Assembly: GCA_946617545.1 (NCBI GenBank)
Contig: CAMOKK010000083.1
Coordinates: 1-6,137 of the forward strand
Direction: 5' to 3'
DNA from: an uncultured Bacteroidales bacterium
GTDB taxonomy: Bacteria; Bacteroidota; Bacteroidia; Bacteroidales; UBA932
Length of the DNA: 6,137 bases
The notes beneath the pieces are model-generated. The model saw only the letters and a program-made list of their open reading frames with translations. It was not told where the DNA came from and did no database searches. How positions within the stretch are numbered: position 1 is the first letter of the stretch; every line of letters starts with the position of its first letter. A program made the position numbers and the translations under genes. This document shows positions 5,184 through 6,137 of this stretch, piece by piece.

Positions 5184-6137
5184 ATGAAAAAGTCATTGAT
5201 TATCATGATTTCATTTCTTTCCTTTGCAGCCTGCGCCCCCAAGAGCGGTGCACCGGCATTGGACCTCACAGACCTTGACACCACCGCCAGTCCCAAGGTG
5301 GACTTCTACCAGTATGCCACCGGCGGCTGGCAGGCCAAGAACCCCCTTCGTCCGGAGTTCTCCCGCTATGGCAGTTTCGACGCCATCCGCGAGCGTACCC
5401 AGGAAAACCTGAACGCGCTCTTCGAGAGCATGACCACCCTGGAGGCGGCCAAGGGAAGCGTGGACCAGAAAATCTCCGACCTCTATAAGATGGCCTTGGA
5501 CTCCACCACCCGCAACAAGCTGGGTGCGCAGCCCATCCAGCCTTATATCGCCCAAATCCAGGCCGTGCAGTCCCGCGATGAGCTGGCCACCCTCCTGGGT
5601 GAGATGAGTCTCTACGGTGAAGGCGGCTTCTTCGGCGCCGGCGTGGAGGCAGACCTCACCAACAGCGACATCCAAGTGCTGTACTTGGGCCAGGGCGGCC
5701 TGGGCATGGGAGACCGCGACTATTACCTCAAGGCCGAGAACCAGGCCCTGTACCAGGGCTATCAGGCCTATCTGGAAAAGGTGCTGGAACTTGCCGGCAT
5801 TGCTGATGCCAAGGATATCGCCGCCAAGGACATGGTGGTGGAGACCGCCCTGGCCAAAATTTCCTGGAGCCGTGAGCAAAACCGCGACATGCAGGCTATT
5901 TACAACCCCATGAGCAGTGAGGAAATCTTCACCAAGTGGCCCGGCCTGCGCTTTGACAAAGTGTGCGCCGCCGCAGGTATCGCTCCCCAGGAGAAGGTCA
6001 TCGTCCAGCAGCCCTCTTACTTCGACGGCCTGTCGGCCATGATGGAAAAGAACGACTTGGAATACTTGAAAGCCTATCTCCTGTGCCAGTTTGTGAGCGG
6101 ACAGTGCGGCGCCCTCAGCGACGATTTCTACACCGCC
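5184..6137 (+). CDS. M13 family (neprilysin/PepO-like) metallopeptidase lipoprotein, N-terminal 318 residues, cut by window edge
   Basis: Zinc-dependent endopeptidase of family M13, expected to cut short peptides in the cell envelope. The frame is open from ATG 5184 to the window end, 318 codons of a protein usually near 670-700 residues. The N-terminus is a lipoprotein signal: MKKS, a hydrophobic core, then a lipobox ending FAAC with the lipidated Cys at 17. No acidic cluster follows the Cys, so the Bacteroidetes surface-export signal seems absent and a periplasmic face is more likely. From about residue 38 the sequence follows the M13 N-terminal domain: DFYQYATGGW (40-49), RYGSFD (61-66), GDRDYYL (176-182) and ETALAKISWSREQNRD (220-235). 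The ATGGW segment has Thr where many M13 proteins have Cys (ACGGW). The catalytic HEXXH and downstream Glu fall outside the window, so activity cannot be judged. The frame has a start, lipoprotein signal and family motifs in order, so the call is firm. Confidence 0.93.
   Translation, partial: MKKSLIIMISFLSFAACAPKSGAPALDLTDLDTTASPKVDFYQYATGGWQAKNPLRPEFSRYGSFDAIRERTQENLNALFESMTTLEAAKGSVDQKISDLYKMALDSTTRNKLGAQPIQPYIAQIQAVQSRDELATLLGEMSLYGEGGFFGAGVEADLTNSDIQVLYLGQGGLGMGDRDYYLKAENQALYQGYQAYLEKVLELAGIADAKDIAAKDMVVETALAKISWSREQNRDMQAIYNPMSSEEIFTKWPGLRFDKVCAAAGIAPQEKVIVQQPSYFDGLSAMMEKNDLEYLKAYLLCQFVSGQCGALSDDFYTA

Noticed and set aside
5211..5879. - strand open frame (222 codons) opposite the M13 peptidase gene.
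   Set aside because: It is antisense to a well-supported lipoprotein and M13 domain. The Gly/Val/Leu-rich product resembles no family.

Overview
The window looks like ordinary chromosome from a fairly GC-rich member of the Bacteroidales, with an Alistipes- or Cryptobacteroides-like lineage as the best guess. Three things point there. No start codon is preceded by a clear Shine-Dalgarno sequence. The AT-rich gaps between divergent genes carry matches to the Bacteroidetes -7 promoter element TAnnTTTG. The proteins (NSUN-type rRNA methyltransferase, Nudix protein with its own N-terminal region, SRPBCC protein, M13 lipoprotein) resemble Bacteroidetes versions. The assignment is inferred from composition and remembered families, not from a search.

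Layout. From 1 to 2807 four genes read leftwards as a probable operon. In transcription order they are an SRPBCC-fold protein, an RsmF/NSUN-like rRNA cytosine-C5 methyltransferase, a secreted TPR protein and queA (tRNA queuosine synthesis, cut by the left edge). The first three are joined by two ATGA stop/start overlaps, and queA follows after 54 bp. A 39-bp gap (2808-2846) separates this operon from a divergent Nudix hydrolase gene (2847-3458, + strand). The Nudix gene converges on a leftward pair (3488-5108): a YczE/YitT-type membrane protein followed, with an 8-nt overlap, by a bile acid:sodium symporter (BASS) family transporter. A 75-bp divergent gap (5109-5183) leads to the right-hand gene, an M13 (neprilysin-like) metallopeptidase lipoprotein that runs off the right edge before its catalytic domain.

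Function. RsmF-like and QueA are both RNA-modification enzymes and share a transcription direction. The SRPBCC and TPR proteins have no assignable substrate or partner. The YczE-like and BASS proteins are probably made together in the inner membrane, with unknown substrate. The M13 protein should be a lipid-anchored envelope peptidase.

I see no mobile element, CRISPR array, tRNA, rRNA, riboswitch or convincing terminator, and no gene-free stretch above 100 bp. I found no clear undescribed system. The points most worth a second look are the two very compact divergent promoter regions, the coupled YczE-BASS membrane pair and the uncharacterised N-terminal region of the Nudix protein.
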